Assembly (NCBI GenBank): GCA_028715055.1
Contig: JAQTLE010000004.1
Coordinates: 1-64,000 of the forward strand
Origin: Sulfurovaceae bacterium
GTDB lineage: Bacteria > Campylobacterota > Campylobacteria > Campylobacterales > Sulfurovaceae
Direction: 5' to 3'
DNA: 64,000 nucleotides
Both the position numbers and the translations under genes were made by a program. Positions 1 through 10,523 of this stretch are shown piece after piece (the first letter of the stretch is position 1; the number at the start of each line of letters is the position of its first letter). The notes under the pieces were generated by a model. The model was not told the origin of the DNA. It saw only the letters and a program-made list of their open reading frames with translations, and did not search any database.

Positions 1-437
1 ACCCGTCATTTGGATATGGCGGTTATTGTTTGCCAAAAGATACTAAACAATTATTGGCCAATTATGCTGACGTACCAAGCAACATCATACGTGCGATTGT
101 AGATGCAAATAGCACAAGAAAAGATTTCATAAGCGAAAGCATATTGAAAAAAAACCCTAAAATAGTAGGAATTTATCGCCTAGTCATGAAAGCAGGATCA
201 GATAATTTTCGTTCTTCTGCAATACAAGGGATTATGAAGCGAATTAAGGCCAAAGGGATCGAAGTAGTCATTTATGAACCTACACTGCATGAAGATGAGT
301 TTTTCCACTCTCGCGTTATTAGTGATCTAGAAGAGTTTAAAAAACTATCAAATGTTATTATAGCTAACCGCCATGCCGATATTTTAGATGATGTAAATGA
401 AAAAGTTTATACAAGAGATCTTTTTGGGAATGATTAA
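1..437 (+). CDS. UDP-glucose/GDP-mannose-type nucleotide-sugar 6-dehydrogenase, C-terminal part (truncated by window start)
   Basis: Frame open to the window edge; [17 protein letters not shown] catalytic-Cys motif of the UDPGDH family. Confidence 0.9.
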   Translation, partial: PSFGYGGYCLPKDTKQLLANYADVPSNIIRAIVDANSTRKDFISESILKKNPKIVGIYRLVMKAGSDNFRSSAIQGIMKRIKAKGIEVVIYEPTLHEDEFFHSRVISDLEEFKKLSNVIIANRHADILDDVNEKVYTRDLFGND

Positions 438-451
438 GGGTAGTTTATAGC

Positions 452-1978
452 ATGACCCAACACCACAAACGAATAGCAAAAAACACTATGTTTCTATACT
501 TCCGTATGATTGTTATCATGGCGGTTAGTTTTTATACGGTTAGAGTTGTTCTAGATACACTTGGTGTGACAGACTTTGGTCTTTATAATCTTGTGGCTAG
601 TTTTGTTATTCTTATGGCAGTTTTGAATAGTACTTTAACAGGAGGGACTCAAAGGTTTTTGACTTTTGAGATAGGTAAGGGCGACTTAGTTAAACTAAAA
701 CAGACTTTTTCAACTGCTATAGTTATACATATCGCCTTAGCTTTTTTCATTCTATTTTTAGGTGAGACAATAGGTCTTTGGTTTTTGTATGAAAAGATGA
801 ATATCCCAGTAGATAGATTTGATGTTGTGTTTTGGGTGTATCAGTTTGCTATAGCCTCAATGATGGTTACAGTTATGCAAGTACCTTATAACGCACTAAT
901 CATAGCTCATGAGAGGATGCATATATTTGCTTATGTAAGTATAGTTGAGGCTATTTTAAAACTTCTTGTGGTTTATTTATTGTTAGTTATCTCATTTGAC
1001 AAGCTGATAGTTTATGGTGTTTTAATGTTTTTGGTTTCTTTATCAATGGCTATGTTTTATAGAATTTATGTGATGAGAAACTATGAAGAGTCCCATTTTT
1101 CACTCACATTTGATAAAGAGATAGTCAAATTCATGCTTCAATTTTCAGGTTGGAATCTATTTGGAACATTAGGTGCATTGCTCTCTAATCAAGGGATCAA
1201 TATCATTTTAAATATCTTTTTTGGTCCAGTTGCTGTTGCTGCACATGCTATTTCGATGCAAGTAAGTAATGGATTAAATCAATTTGTAAACAGTTTCCAA
1301 ACAGCTATAACACCTCAAATAACAAAGCTATACGCAGCAAATAGAATAGATGAACTAAATAACTTTTTATATCAAAATACTAAATATGCATTTTTGTTGC
1401 TCTGGATAGTTGTATTGCCGGTTTTTTTAAAGTTGGACTATGTTTTATCGGTTTGGTTGTCACAGATACCTCAAAATACAATTATCTTTACAAAATTGCT
1501 TATGATATATGGTCTAATGTATTCTTTTATACGTCCAATGGTGATGGCGATACAAGCTACTGGAAAAGTTAAAGGTATTCAAATGAGTGCAGGTATATTA
1601 TTAATTTTAGTTTTGCCGATTTCATGGGTTTTGTTAGAAAATAATTTTCCTATATATTCTCCATTTGTCGTGATGTTGTGTATGTGGTTTTTTCATATTT
1701 TATTGGAAATATTTTTCTTAAAAAGATTAATAAATTTTTCAGCAATAACTTTTCTAAGAATATCCGTAGCTCCTCTTTTAATCATGATAAGCATATCTTT
1801 AATATCATTAAATTATTTATCCTATGTGATAGAAAATAATATCTATCAAATATTACTTTTTTTTGTAGTGTCAATGTTTGTGAATTTTGTTTTGATCTAT
1901 TTTATAGGTATAGATTTACATACAAGAGAAAAAATAAAGCTCATGTTAGTAAATAAGTATAAACAACAAAGGAAATAG
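452..1978 (+). CDS. Polysaccharide flippase (Wzx/MATE-like), multi-TM
   Basis: 508 aa, many hydrophobic segments, N-terminus typical of O-antigen/teichoic acid exporters, inside a glycan cluster. Confidence 0.85.
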   Translation: MTQHHKRIAKNTMFLYFRMIVIMAVSFYTVRVVLDTLGVTDFGLYNLVASFVILMAVLNSTLTGGTQRFLTFEIGKGDLVKLKQTFSTAIVIHIALAFFILFLGETIGLWFLYEKMNIPVDRFDVVFWVYQFAIASMMVTVMQVPYNALIIAHERMHIFAYVSIVEAILKLLVVYLLLVISFDKLIVYGVLMFLVSLSMAMFYRIYVMRNYEESHFSLTFDKEIVKFMLQFSGWNLFGTLGALLSNQGINIILNIFFGPVAVAAHAISMQVSNGLNQFVNSFQTAITPQITKLYAANRIDELNNFLYQNTKYAFLLLWIVVLPVFLKLDYVLSVWLSQIPQNTIIFTKLLMIYGLMYSFIRPMVMAIQATGKVKGIQMSAGILLILVLPISWVLLENNFPIYSPFVVMLCMWFFHILLEIFFLKRLINFSAITFLRISVAPLLIMISISLISLNYLSYVIENNIYQILLFFVVSMFVNFVLIYFIGIDLHTREKIKLMLVNKYKQQRK

Positions 1979-3277
1979 ATGAGTTTCAATATTATCCAAA
2001 CAACTGTGCTAAAAGATCAATGTATCGGTTGTGGAACTTGTGATGCTGTTTGCCCTGTAGATGTTTTAAAAATGGATTTTAATTCAATTGGTATGTATGA
2101 ACCTGTTGAATCAGAAGGTTGTTTAGATAAATGCACACTTTGTATGGATGCTTGTCCTTTTGTAGAAGAAAATAAAGATGAAAAAGAGTTAGCAAAAAAT
2201 ATCTATGAAAATGAAGATAATATACTTTTTCATAAAGATTTGGGTTATTTTGTAAATACTTATGAAGTACATAAAAAAGATACTGCCGAAAGATTGAAAT
2301 CAGCATCAGGTGGTGCAGGGCATTCAATATTGAAAAATTTACTTGAGCAACAATTTGTTGATACTGTATTAACAGTTGAATCAAACAATGATCCCGATAA
2401 GCTTTTTAAATTTTCTTATTTTAAAGAGATGAAAGAGTTGGAAAAAATAAGAGGGTCGGTATATTATCCTACCGAGATGTCTGAAGTACTAGACTATGTG
2501 ATAAAAAATGATGGAAAATATGCGATAACCACACTTCCATGTTTTGCAAAAGCCATCAGACTTGCACAAGAGAAAAATAGTAAATTACGAAAAAGAATAA
2601 AGTTTGTAATAGGCCTTGTTTGTGGACAAATGAAAACAAAAGAGTTTATACATACTTTGGCAAAGAATGCAATAGGTACAGATAGACTGAAAACTGTAAA
2701 TTTTAGAGTGAAACAAGAAAATAGATCAGCTATCAATTTTGCTTTTGAGTTTAAAAGTATTGATGAAGAGAAAGTGAATAGACTTTCGAATGCGGATATG
2801 CCTTCTAAATTATGGGGAAGCAGAGCCTTTACTCCCAACGCTTGTAATAGCTGTACTGATGTCTTTGCACATTGTGCAGATATAGTACTTATGGATGCAT
2901 GGCTTCCTGAATATACAAAAGATTATAAAGGGCATACTTTAGTTGTAGCTCGTACAAATGAAATAGTAAATATTTTAGAAAACTCTTTAGATATTGAACT
3001 AAAAAAGATAGATTACAAAAAAGTTTTTTTATCTCAAAAACCTGTTGTAGATAATAAAAATGCTATTTTTTATGGGAGTAAAAATATTTTTATTCATAAT
3101 ATAAATAAGCATAAATTACAAATTCAAAAATTATCAAATGAAAACTATGAACTTAATAAACCTGTTATAAATATACTTTTTAATAAAATAAGACAAATAC
3201 AAAAAATACACAGTTTTGTAATCTTACCTAAAAGAGTAGTTTTAAAAGTTTTTAGAATCCTAAAAGGAAGTAGATGA
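1979..3277 (+). CDS. Coenzyme F420 hydrogenase/dehydrogenase beta-subunit family protein with N-terminal 4Fe-4S ferredoxin motifs (polysaccharide-cluster type)
   Basis: CIGCGTCDAVCPVD and CTLCMDACPF clusters; SASGGAGHSILKNLL; abuts a pyruvyltransferase. Confidence 0.8.
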   Translation: MSFNIIQTTVLKDQCIGCGTCDAVCPVDVLKMDFNSIGMYEPVESEGCLDKCTLCMDACPFVEENKDEKELAKNIYENEDNILFHKDLGYFVNTYEVHKKDTAERLKSASGGAGHSILKNLLEQQFVDTVLTVESNNDPDKLFKFSYFKEMKELEKIRGSVYYPTEMSEVLDYVIKNDGKYAITTLPCFAKAIRLAQEKNSKLRKRIKFVIGLVCGQMKTKEFIHTLAKNAIGTDRLKTVNFRVKQENRSAINFAFEFKSIDEEKVNRLSNADMPSKLWGSRAFTPNACNSCTDVFAHCADIVLMDAWLPEYTKDYKGHTLVVARTNEIVNILENSLDIELKKIDYKKVFLSQKPVVDNKNAIFYGSKNIFIHNINKHKLQIQKLSNENYELNKPVINILFNKIRQIQKIHSFVILPKRVVLKVFRILKGSR

Positions 3278-4395
3278 AAATAGGCATCCTCACCCTCCCT
3301 ATAGCTGAAAACTACGGCGGTATTTTACAGGCTATTGCACTATATAGACTTTTGCACACCCAGGGGCATGAAGTGGTTTTGATCTATAAAAAGCATTATA
3401 GTAAATATGTATTATTGAAAAAAGTAATTAAAACAATGTTATTAAATATCCCATTTCATAATTTTAAAAATATTAAAACAAATTATAAACTAAATCAAGA
3501 AAGATTAGAAAGAAAAGCATTCCATCGACCTTTTGTTGAAAAAGAGATATTTAATATTAGTGAAGATTTATATACTAAAAAAGATTTAGAAGAGTTTGCA
3601 AAAAAAGAAAACTTTGATGCAGTTATAGTAGGAAGTGATCAGGTATGGAGAAAAGCTTATATAGATGATAAATATTATAAAAGCTATTTTCTGGATTTTG
3701 TCGATGGCAACAAAACAAAAAAGATAGCATGTGCGGCCTCTTTTGGAAAAGACTACTGGGAAGGTGAAGGCGATAGTGAGGATATAGCTAGACTGCTAAA
3801 AGATTTTACGGCTATATCTACCCGAGAGGCTTTGGGTGTGGATATATGCAAAAGTAGTTTTAGTTATAACGAAGCAAAACATGTATTGGATCCTACGCTT
3901 TTGATAGGCAAAGCGTTTTATATAGATGAGATCATCTCAAAGTATGATACTTCAAACATACCAAAAGGCGGGCTTGTTACTTATGTACTTGATGAAGCCA
4001 ACGAAAAAAAAGAGATCATAGAGTTTGTACAAAAAAGAAAAGAGCTAAAAGGTTTGCATCACCTCAAAGGTTTTAATACTTCTGATGTAACCTTTTCGGT
4101 GCCACAGTGGGTTGCATCGTTTTCTAATGCTGATTTTATAGTGACAGATTCATTTCACGGGATGGTTTTCTCTATTATCTTTGAAAAAGAGTTTATAGTG
4201 ATTGGAAATCCTAAAAGGGGTTTAGATAGATTTATATCGCTGCTTTCTTTGCTTGGTCTGGAAGATAGACTTGTTTTCAGTGTAAATGATTTGAATGATA
4301 AAAAACTAGAGAGTATTGACTATAGTAGAGTTAATAAGATTTTAGAAGATGAAAAGAAAAAGTCGTTGGAATTTTTGATGGGAGCCGTTGGATGA
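3274..4395 (+). CDS. Polysaccharide pyruvyl transferase family protein
   Basis: MKIGILTLPIAENYGGILQAIAL...VGSDQVWR...TDSFHGMVFSIIF motifs. Confidence 0.88.
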   Translation: MKIGILTLPIAENYGGILQAIALYRLLHTQGHEVVLIYKKHYSKYVLLKKVIKTMLLNIPFHNFKNIKTNYKLNQERLERKAFHRPFVEKEIFNISEDLYTKKDLEEFAKKENFDAVIVGSDQVWRKAYIDDKYYKSYFLDFVDGNKTKKIACAASFGKDYWEGEGDSEDIARLLKDFTAISTREALGVDICKSSFSYNEAKHVLDPTLLIGKAFYIDEIISKYDTSNIPKGGLVTYVLDEANEKKEIIEFVQKRKELKGLHHLKGFNTSDVTFSVPQWVASFSNADFIVTDSFHGMVFSIIFEKEFIVIGNPKRGLDRFISLLSLLGLEDRLVFSVNDLNDKKLESIDYSRVNKILEDEKKKSLEFLMGAVG

Positions 4396-5333
4396 CAAGT
4401 GAAAAGCAACCATTTTTTAGTGTAGTAATTCCGCTTTACAATAAACAAAATCATGTAAAAGAGACCATCAAATCCGTTCTGGGACAATCATTTCAGAATT
4501 TTGAAATAGTGGTGGTCAATGACGGCTCAACCGATGAGAGTACTAAAGTTGTTGAATCGATAGAAGATGATCGCATTCGACTTATTCACCAAGAAAATGC
4601 AGGAGTATCAGTAGCAAGAAATAGAGGCATAAGAGAAGCAAAATCAGAATATATCGCATTTTTGGATGCTGATGATATTTGGTTACCAGAGTTTTTAGAA
4701 ACTATATATGAACTTATAAAAAAGTTTCCAAATGCTGGACTTTATGCTACGGCATTTAAAAAAAGAAAAGCAAATGGCGAAGAGAGTGCTATAAATATTC
4801 AAGGCTTACCGTCAAAGGACTATGTAGGACTAATTCCAAACTATTTTGAATCAATTGTAAAAGGAGACCTTTTAGTGTGTGCATCCGCTATATGTATTCC
4901 AAAAAAAGTATTTATAGGAAATGATATTTTGTTTCCTCCTGGTGAAAAGTATGGAGAAGATCAATATATTTGGGCTAGAGTTGCTCTTGAAAAAAAAATT
5001 GCTTATGATACTAATGTATGCGCGGTGTATTGTATAGATGCTGAAAATAATACTCAAACTGGTATAAATAAACTTAAAGACCCAAGAAGTTTTATTTTGC
5101 AACTAAAACACCATATGAAATTACAAGATGATAGAGAATTTAATTATTGGTTTAGTAAATATATTGAAAAACAAGTTTTTCGAGTTATAACAAGAAATAT
5201 AAACAATGGGTATAGAATGTACGCTTTAAAACAGTTATTTAAATATAAACTTTCATTTATAAATACTTTAAAGCTAAGCATTAGACTTGCTATTCCACAG
5301 TTTTTAATAAGTCATTTAAAAAGGTTAAAGTAG
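4392..5333 (+). CDS. Glycosyltransferase family 2
   Basis: FSVVIPLYNKQNHVKETIKSVLGQSFQNFEIVVVNDGSTD...LDADD. Confidence 0.93.
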   Translation: MTSEKQPFFSVVIPLYNKQNHVKETIKSVLGQSFQNFEIVVVNDGSTDESTKVVESIEDDRIRLIHQENAGVSVARNRGIREAKSEYIAFLDADDIWLPEFLETIYELIKKFPNAGLYATAFKKRKANGEESAINIQGLPSKDYVGLIPNYFESIVKGDLLVCASAICIPKKVFIGNDILFPPGEKYGEDQYIWARVALEKKIAYDTNVCAVYCIDAENNTQTGINKLKDPRSFILQLKHHMKLQDDREFNYWFSKYIEKQVFRVITRNINNGYRMYALKQLFKYKLSFINTLKLSIRLAIPQFLISHLKRLK

Positions 5334-5798
5334 ATGATTGAAAATCATATCCTAAATTGCTACAAAAAAATAAACAAACTGAAAAAATCTAACTTTATTC
5401 TTACAAAAATAGTTAAAGTACTATTAATTAAGTATTATAATTTTATATTAAAATATTTCTTTGGTTCATTTATTTCGCACGATGCTAAGCTCGGTAATGG
5501 TATTAAGTTTCAACACTCTTTTCACGGAATATTTATATCTCAAAGTGCAGTAATTGGTAATAATGTAACAATTCTTCATCATAGTACTATTGGGTCAAAC
5601 ATATCAAAAATAGGGGGGAAGATGGAAGCACCAACTATTGAAGATGATGTATTTATAGGATGTAATGCTTGTATTATTGGAAAAACAACTATAGGAAAAG
5701 GCTCTAAAGTGGGAGCTGGGGTAGTGATTACTAATAAAAAGATTAAACCAAATTCAACTGTATATGTAAATAATTTAACTATTTTGGAGCAAAAATGA
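5334..5798 (+). CDS. Serine-acetyltransferase-like hexapeptide acyltransferase
   Basis: Hexapeptide repeats; HDAKLGNGIKFQHSFHGIFIS...IEDDVFIGCNACIIGKTTIGKGSKVGAGVVI. Confidence 0.85.
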   Translation: MIENHILNCYKKINKLKKSNFILTKIVKVLLIKYYNFILKYFFGSFISHDAKLGNGIKFQHSFHGIFISQSAVIGNNVTILHHSTIGSNISKIGGKMEAPTIEDDVFIGCNACIIGKTTIGKGSKVGAGVVITNKKIKPNSTVYVNNLTILEQK

Positions 5799-6823
5799 TC
5801 GCGATTCACCACAGAAAAACAGGCTTTTCAGAAAAGTGGATAGAGTATTGTAAAAACAAGAATATAGCATACAAGATAGTTAATTGCTATGACAATGATA
5901 TTATCGAACAACTAAAAGGGTGTGATGCTTTGATGTGGCATTGGCACCACACTGACTCTAAAGATATACTTTTTGCAAGACAACTTATATACTCTCTTGA
6001 AATGATGGGAAAAAAAGTTTTTCCAAATACCAAGACATCATGGCACTTTGATGATAAGCTTGGTCAAAAGTATTTATTAGAAGCTGTAGATTCTCCATTG
6101 ATAAACAGTTATGTATATTATGATAAACACAGTGCACTCAACTGGATAGAAAAGACAACTTTTCCAAAAGTTTTTAAACTTCGAGGAGGTGCTGGAGCTG
6201 AAAATGTTAAATTAATTAATGACAAAAATGAAGCCAGAGGATATATAAAGAAAGCTTTTGGAAAGGGATTTGGGTTAAACAGGTTTGCCCCATTAAAAGA
6301 AAGAGTATGGCATTTCGAAAGAGACAAAAGTTTGAAGTCATTCATAAATATAGGCAGGGGTTTAGGTAGGGTCTTGCTTCCCAATAAAATCAAAAAAAAC
6401 CTACCTGTTCAAAAACATTATATGTATGCTCAAGACTTTATTCCCGATAATGATAGTGATATCAGAGTTATAGTCATTGGCCAAAGAGCATTTGCCATTA
6501 AAAGAATGATTAGAAAAAATGATTTCAGAGCATCTGGAAGTGGAAATATTATTTATGATCCTAAACAGATACCATTAGAGTGCGTAAAGTTGGCTTTTGA
6601 TACAACAAGAAAATTACAAGCCCAATGTATAGCATATGATTTTGTATTTTTGAAAGGCATTCCTAAAATAATTGAGATTAGCTATGCATTTAATAGAGAG
6701 GTTTACCTTGATTGTCCTGGTTATTGGAATAGTTCACTAGGGTGGATAGAAGGTAAGTTTTATCCAGAGTTTTTTATGGTTGAAGATATGATTGATATAC
6801 TGCAAAATGAAATGGACAACTGA
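5795..6823 (+). CDS. ATP-grasp-like protein in polysaccharide cluster
   Basis: KVFKLRGGAGAENVKLI and late DIRVIVIGQRAFAIKRM...YDFVFLKGIPKIIEISYAF resemble ATP-grasp folds. Confidence 0.7.
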   Translation: MIAIHHRKTGFSEKWIEYCKNKNIAYKIVNCYDNDIIEQLKGCDALMWHWHHTDSKDILFARQLIYSLEMMGKKVFPNTKTSWHFDDKLGQKYLLEAVDSPLINSYVYYDKHSALNWIEKTTFPKVFKLRGGAGAENVKLINDKNEARGYIKKAFGKGFGLNRFAPLKERVWHFERDKSLKSFINIGRGLGRVLLPNKIKKNLPVQKHYMYAQDFIPDNDSDIRVIVIGQRAFAIKRMIRKNDFRASGSGNIIYDPKQIPLECVKLAFDTTRKLQAQCIAYDFVFLKGIPKIIEISYAFNREVYLDCPGYWNSSLGWIEGKFYPEFFMVEDMIDILQNEMDN

Positions 6824-6825
6824 TT

Positions 6826-8025
6826 ATGTTCAAACTGTTTTCGGGTAAGACATTTTATTTATTTATTATTGTTTTTGTCGCAAGTCAAATAATATTTCCA
6901 TTATCTAATAATGTATACATAAGTAATTTAATTAATATCTTTTTATTAATATACTTTTCAAGTTATTTGATAATTAAAAAAGAGATCAAACTGTCATATA
7001 ATTATATTATTTTGGCCTATGGGGTATTTGTTCTACTTGCTTATATGAGCTTTTTCTGGACAGATTATATGGAAGACTCACAAATAATTAGCTTTAGTCT
7101 TTTAGTAATACTAATAGACTTAATTCTTATTTATAACTTGATTAGAAAATTTAATATTTCTGAAAGTGTACTGTACGGTGTTGTAATTGGTAATATTCCT
7201 AATTTATTAATCGCATTAGGTATATTTAGTTATGATACTGGTTATAAGTATAGCATGGTGCGTTTTGTGGGGACTGCTGCAAACCCCAATATAACTGCAA
7301 TTTTTTTATTATTTTCTCTTTTTTCTTCTTTAATGCTTTTGGCGAATATCAAAAACTCTTTTGTTAAAGCTATTCTATCTATGAATCTTGTCTTGACAAT
7401 ATACACTATTGCTTTAACCGTTTCTAAAAAAGGTATATTGTTTGGTGTATTTATGATTTTAGCTTACTATTCAAGATATTTCTTTACAAAAAAATTCTTA
7501 ATTGTAATAGTGTCAACTCTTGCTTTGGTTGTTATGCTCTGGGGAATCATAAAAGATAGTGCTTTTACTGATCAGAAATTTGACTTAATAATAAAAAGAT
7601 TTGATGAGTTTGTGTATGTTGTATCAAGTGGTAATACTGCCGGGACGAGCACCGGTTACAGGTTAAAATTTATTTCAATAGGAGAAGATCTTATTGGCGA
7701 CAAACCTCTTCTGGGGTATGGTGTAGGATCATTTAGCGAGGTTTCAGGCACTGGAGAGTATGCGCATAATAATTTTATAGAAGTAGCCGTTGGGTTAGGT
7801 ATTATTGGTTTCTTTATCTATTATTCAATCTATTTTGTGTTGTTTTATAAACTTTATTTTTGCAAAAATAAAGAAAAATATCTTGTTGTCATTTTTGTAT
7901 TCATATTATTATTAATGGATGCTGCCTTAGTTTCTTATAGCTTGAAATTATTATTAATTATGCTTCTATATTGTTATTGGTTTGTTGATCAGCATTGTGA
8001 GGGTAAAAAATGCAAGGTGAAATAA
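6826..8025 (+). CDS. O-antigen polymerase/ligase-like (Wzy/WaaL family) membrane protein
   Basis: Multi-TM; GYGVGSFSEVSGTGEYAHNNFIEVAVGLGIIGF motif of the O-antigen ligase family. Confidence 0.85.
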   Translation: MFKLFSGKTFYLFIIVFVASQIIFPLSNNVYISNLINIFLLIYFSSYLIIKKEIKLSYNYIILAYGVFVLLAYMSFFWTDYMEDSQIISFSLLVILIDLILIYNLIRKFNISESVLYGVVIGNIPNLLIALGIFSYDTGYKYSMVRFVGTAANPNITAIFLLFSLFSSLMLLANIKNSFVKAILSMNLVLTIYTIALTVSKKGILFGVFMILAYYSRYFFTKKFLIVIVSTLALVVMLWGIIKDSAFTDQKFDLIIKRFDEFVYVVSSGNTAGTSTGYRLKFISIGEDLIGDKPLLGYGVGSFSEVSGTGEYAHNNFIEVAVGLGIIGFFIYYSIYFVLFYKLYFCKNKEKYLVVIFVFILLLMDAALVSYSLKLLLIMLLYCYWFVDQHCEGKKCKVK

Positions 8026-8279
8026 CATTTTTCATTGGTTCATTAAGTAGTAGTGTAAAAGGTGTTTGTGTTAATGTTGCAAATGGACTTACTGATAGAG
8101 GATGGGATGTAAATTTAGTTTGCATGAATCTTAAGCGCAAAGAGCGTCTTGCTAGCGTTTCCGAGAAGATTAATTTGGTTGACCTTAATATCAGTCATTT
8201 TGCTTTTGGTTTTATACCTTTGTTAAAATATTTAAAGCAGAATAAAGTTAAAAATATTGTTAGCTTAAATAGAATCTGA
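8010..8279 (+). pseudogene. Truncated glycosyltransferase family 4 N-terminal fragment
   Basis: 89 aa resembling only the GT4 N-terminal Rossmann half (VKGVCVNVANGLTDRGWDVNLVCM...LLKYLKQNKVKNIVS), stops before the donor domain; next GT4 starts 12 bp later. Confidence 0.7.
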
Positions 8280-8290
8280 GAGGGTATAAA

Positions 8291-9373
8291 TTGAGAATAA
8301 ACATATTATTTATCGTTCCCTCTATGAGAGGAGGAGGTGCGGAAAGAGTGATTTCCACTTTATTACAGCATCTAGATTATGATCGTTTTGACCTAAGCCT
8401 CGCATTAATTACCAAAGAAGGAAAATTTTTAGAGGATATACCCCATCATGTCAATATTATCGATTTGGATGCTAAAAGGGTTCGGAATTCTATCTTTAAG
8501 ATCATCAAAACGATAAACACCGTTAAGCCAGATATCGTTTTTTCGACTTTAGGACATTTGAATTTACTAATATCAATTTTGCGACCTTTATTATCCAAGA
8601 GAATCATTTTTATCGGTCGTGAATCAAATACAGTAAGTGTTATCAATAAACAGAGTAAATACCCAAAAGTATTTGATTTTTTGTATAAAAACTTTTACAA
8701 CAATTTTGACCATATAGTTGCGCAAGCAGAATATATGGAAAAAGATTTGGTAGAAAACTATCAGATTAAGGGTGAAAAAATCACAGTCATCAATAATCCC
8801 ATCGATTTTGCAAAAATTGAAAAATTATCCGATCAAGCTACAGAGATATTGTTTGACACAAGCAAAATCAATCTTTTGGCGGTTGGAAGATTATCTTACC
8901 AAAAAGGGTTTGATACGCTTATTGAAATTTTTAATGAATTGGATGATCGATATGTTTTATCTATTTTGGGAGAAGGTCCAGATGAGGACAAATTAAAAGA
9001 GCTAATACAGCATTGTCATTTAGAATCAAAAGTAAAATTATTAGGATTCAAAAACAATCCATATCTTTACATGAAACAGGCAGATATTTTTGTTTTGAGC
9101 AGTAGGTTTGAAGGTTTCCCAAATGTAGTACTGGAGGCAAACGCGTGCGGTACTCCTGTCGTCGCTTTTGATTGTCCGGGAGGAACCGGTGAGATCATCG
9201 TAAATGGGCAAAACGGCTATTTGGCGAAGTGTCAAGATAAAAATGATTTTATTGCGAAATTAAAAAGTACCGATTTTAAAAAAAGGATAGAAAAAGAATA
9301 TCTCAAAAAATTTGAGGTTGGAGAAATCATAAATCAATATGAAGCACTTTTTGAGAAGGTAATAAATGATTAA
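8291..9373 (+). CDS. Glycosyltransferase family 4
   Basis: MRGGGAERVISTLLQHL...AVGRLSYQKGFDTLIEIF...SSRFEGFPNVVLEANACGTPVVAFDCPGG. Confidence 0.93.
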   Translation: MRINILFIVPSMRGGGAERVISTLLQHLDYDRFDLSLALITKEGKFLEDIPHHVNIIDLDAKRVRNSIFKIIKTINTVKPDIVFSTLGHLNLLISILRPLLSKRIIFIGRESNTVSVINKQSKYPKVFDFLYKNFYNNFDHIVAQAEYMEKDLVENYQIKGEKITVINNPIDFAKIEKLSDQATEILFDTSKINLLAVGRLSYQKGFDTLIEIFNELDDRYVLSILGEGPDEDKLKELIQHCHLESKVKLLGFKNNPYLYMKQADIFVLSSRFEGFPNVVLEANACGTPVVAFDCPGGTGEIIVNGQNGYLAKCQDKNDFIAKLKSTDFKKRIEKEYLKKFEVGEIINQYEALFEKVIND

Positions 9374-10523
9374 AAACGCATTTTTAATTAATTCTTTGAC
9401 TTCCGGCGGTGCAGAAAAGATCGTTGTAACTCTGTTAAATAAGCTGATTGAAGAAAACATAGATATTGAATTGATTTGTTTAGAAAACAACAACTTTTAC
9501 GAAGTGCAAAAGAATCTGAAAGTTACTTATTTATCAAATGTTGACGGTAATCATGGTGGAATAAAAAAACTTTTACTTATCCCTTATTTTGCGTATAAAC
9601 TAAAAAAATACGTAACTGATAATAATATAGATATAGTTCAAAGTCATTTGTACAGGGCAAACTATATTAATGTATTTTCTCAATTATTGGGTTCAAAACA
9701 TAAATCCCAGATAGTCAATCATGGTATTGCTAGCAGATATAAAACCAAAGGTATTTTGGGAAAAATCAATCTATTTTTAATAAAAAATTTATACTCGAAA
9801 GCAGATAAAATCATACTCATTTCTCAAGCGATGAAGAAAGATTTAAATGAATTACATAATTTTAAAAATGAGCAGTTGGTCATAAATAACCCATACGATA
9901 TAAATCACATTTTAGATTTGAAAAAAGAAACGGTTTCTGATTTTTATTTTACAAAAGACAAAAGATATTTGATAACAATGGGCAGATTGATATCTTTGAA
10001 AAGATATCAAGATGTAATACGCTCGTTATCTTTTTTGCACAATGATATTGAGCTTGTCATGTTGGGGGATGGAAATCTAAAAGGTGAACTGATTGATTTG
10101 GCTAAATCTCTTCATTTGGAAAATAGGGTTCATTTTTTGGGAAATATTCTTAATCCGTTTAAGTATTTATCGAAAGCCGACATATTTATTCTCTCTTCTG
10201 AAACAGAAGGCTTTCCAAACTCTTTGATAGAAGCGTTGGCTTGTAATTTACCTGTAATTTCAACGGATTGCATTAGTGGTCCGAGAGAAATTCTTGCACC
10301 TGCAACAAACATATATCGGCAACTTTCGGATGATATAGAAATAGCTGAATACGGTATTCTATATCCTGTCGGCAAAGTGGAACAACTGACAAAAGCTATA
10401 AATATATTACTTGAAAATGATGATTTGAAAAATAATTTTATAAATAAGTCACTTGATAGAGCGAAAAACTTTTCTATAGAAAAAATAATTATAGACTACA
10501 AAAAGGTATTAGAAATTGACTAA
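9366..10523 (+). CDS. Glycosyltransferase family 4
   Basis: LTSGGAEKIVVTLLNKL...GRLISLKRYQDVIR...SSETEGFPNSLIEALACNLPVISTDC. Confidence 0.93.
   Translation: MIKNAFLINSLTSGGAEKIVVTLLNKLIEENIDIELICLENNNFYEVQKNLKVTYLSNVDGNHGGIKKLLLIPYFAYKLKKYVTDNNIDIVQSHLYRANYINVFSQLLGSKHKSQIVNHGIASRYKTKGILGKINLFLIKNLYSKADKIILISQAMKKDLNELHNFKNEQLVINNPYDINHILDLKKETVSDFYFTKDKRYLITMGRLISLKRYQDVIRSLSFLHNDIELVMLGDGNLKGELIDLAKSLHLENRVHFLGNILNPFKYLSKADIFILSSETEGFPNSLIEALACNLPVISTDCISGPREILAPATNIYRQLSDDIEIAEYGILYPVGKVEQLTKAINILLENDDLKNNFINKSLDRAKNFSIEKIIIDYKKVLEID

Noticed and set aside
1979-3277. Methanogen-type F420 hydrogenase
   Set aside because: Family name only; context is polysaccharide synthesis with a pyruvyltransferase, no hydrogenase subunits nearby.
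8772-8996. 74-aa plus ORF within a GT4 gene
   Set aside because: Alternate frame of a clear glycosyltransferase.
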